DNA of 64,000 bases, taken from Bemisia tabaci (Eukaryota; Arthropoda; Insecta; Hemiptera; Aleyrodidae). Where the stretch lies: assembly GCF_918797505.1 (NCBI RefSeq), contig NC_092793.1, forward strand, positions 48,658,243-48,722,242. The letters are read 5' to 3'. The notes under the pieces were generated by a model. It saw only the letters and a list, made by a program, of their open reading frames with translations. It made no database searches and was not told the DNA's origin. Below are positions 63,204 through 64,000 of this stretch, piece after piece. The position numbers and the translations under genes were made by a program. Positions within the stretch are counted from its first letter, which is position 1; the number at the start of each line of letters is the position of its first letter.

Positions 63204-64000
63204 ATAAGTAGCGATGAATCGATTGATCTACCATTTAACTTCATGGGAAAGGATCGATTATCAGGGTATACCTTAATAATCGATTCTCTACCGTAGCTTC
63301 AAATGGAAAAATATCGATAGCTGATGATCAACGCTTCGCCACTCATTGGTTTCCACTTGAGTTTCCTACTAGTGAAATCAATTCAGAGAAAGGAACGAAC
63401 TGCATAGTGATGCTTATGGAGTTCTTCCAAGCAACGTACGAGCACACCCCTCGCTTGCCAACAATATTGGCTCCGTTCTTTTAAACTTGATCCAGATAGA
63501 CTGCGGTCGGGTCAGCGAAAGGATACCGAGTGAAACGGGTTTGGTCGGAAAAAAGGGGTCGTTTGTAAATTACTTCATGCTGAATTCCGGAATTACATGT
63601 CCCCTTCCTCCGTTACGCAGCATCACTCAGGTTTTCACCCTCTCCAAACTTACATGGCATTTTGGAAAACTCTATCTAAATAGATGGAGTTAATAAATAA
63701 GAGTCTCGCCACTGTAATTTCACTAAAAATAATCGTTAAAAAGTAACATTTCTTGGAATTGAGAGAAAACAATGTTCCACCACAAAAATTTACCTTTGTA
63801 GAAAAATTTCAATTTTTACTTTCTCGCTTCCCTCGCGGGTAGAGGAAGTATTGTCATCGTCCAAGAAAGAAAAAAGAAAAAAAGTTGAAATTTCATCATT
63901 TCGAGGCGTTTTAAGGTGCCTGGAGTCAAAATAAACTTACATGAAAAATGTATGTTCTTCCGTTAGGCGTATTTTTTTTTTTTTTTTTTTTTAAATGGAA

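Noticed and set aside
1..64000. Bacterial or viral genes transferred into the genome
   Set aside because: No open frame resembled bacterial or viral proteins; all recognisable coding is spliced animal genes or mariner remnants.

Overview
The window looks like AT-rich nuclear DNA of an animal, most likely an insect. Genes are split by GT-AG introns, and introns and spacers are full of small terminal-inverted-repeat (TIR) DNA transposons. Protein similarity is to animal families. I suspect a sap-sucking hemipteran such as a whitefly from the general look of the repeats; that is a guess, not a proof.

Five protein genes can be supported. On the minus strand: (1) INTS3, the Integrator/SOSS subunit, whose first eleven coding exons run from 12231 down to 237 and whose C-terminal part lies beyond the left edge; (2) DPH7, diphthine methyl ester hydrolase, four coding exons from 20546 to 15500, complete at 370 residues; (3) a CDK2AP1/2 (DOC1) family protein whose main coding exon is 26403-26975. 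On the plus strand: (4) and (5) two tandem copies of a GTSF1/Asterix-like piRNA-pathway gene with two CHHC zinc fingers, at 32540-38385 and 42864-47642. The two copies have the same exon layout and phases and still share intron sequence. The second has a one-base deletion exactly before the last zinc ligand of finger 1 and a shifted C-terminal end.

Layout: 1-12231 INTS3 with a hAT element, a mariner with 205-bp inverted repeats and a 275-bp tandem duplication in its introns; 12232-15499 spacer; 15500-20546 DPH7; 20547-26402 AT-rich, gene-poor, possibly a long CDK2AP 3'UTR; 26996-32525 the region between the divergent CDK2AP and GTSF1 genes; 32526-47642 the GTSF1 tandem pair; 47643-64000 a repeat-rich region without a recognisable gene, holding tandem repeats, hAT, MULE/Merlin-like and other foldback elements, a perfect palindrome and one GC-rich patch followed by a good splice donor.

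The genes do not form one pathway. INTS3, DPH7 and CDK2AP are housekeeping genes (snRNA/mRNA 3' processing and DNA repair, translation factor eEF2 modification, chromatin). GTSF1 acts in transposon silencing, and its own locus has been invaded by several elements after it duplicated.
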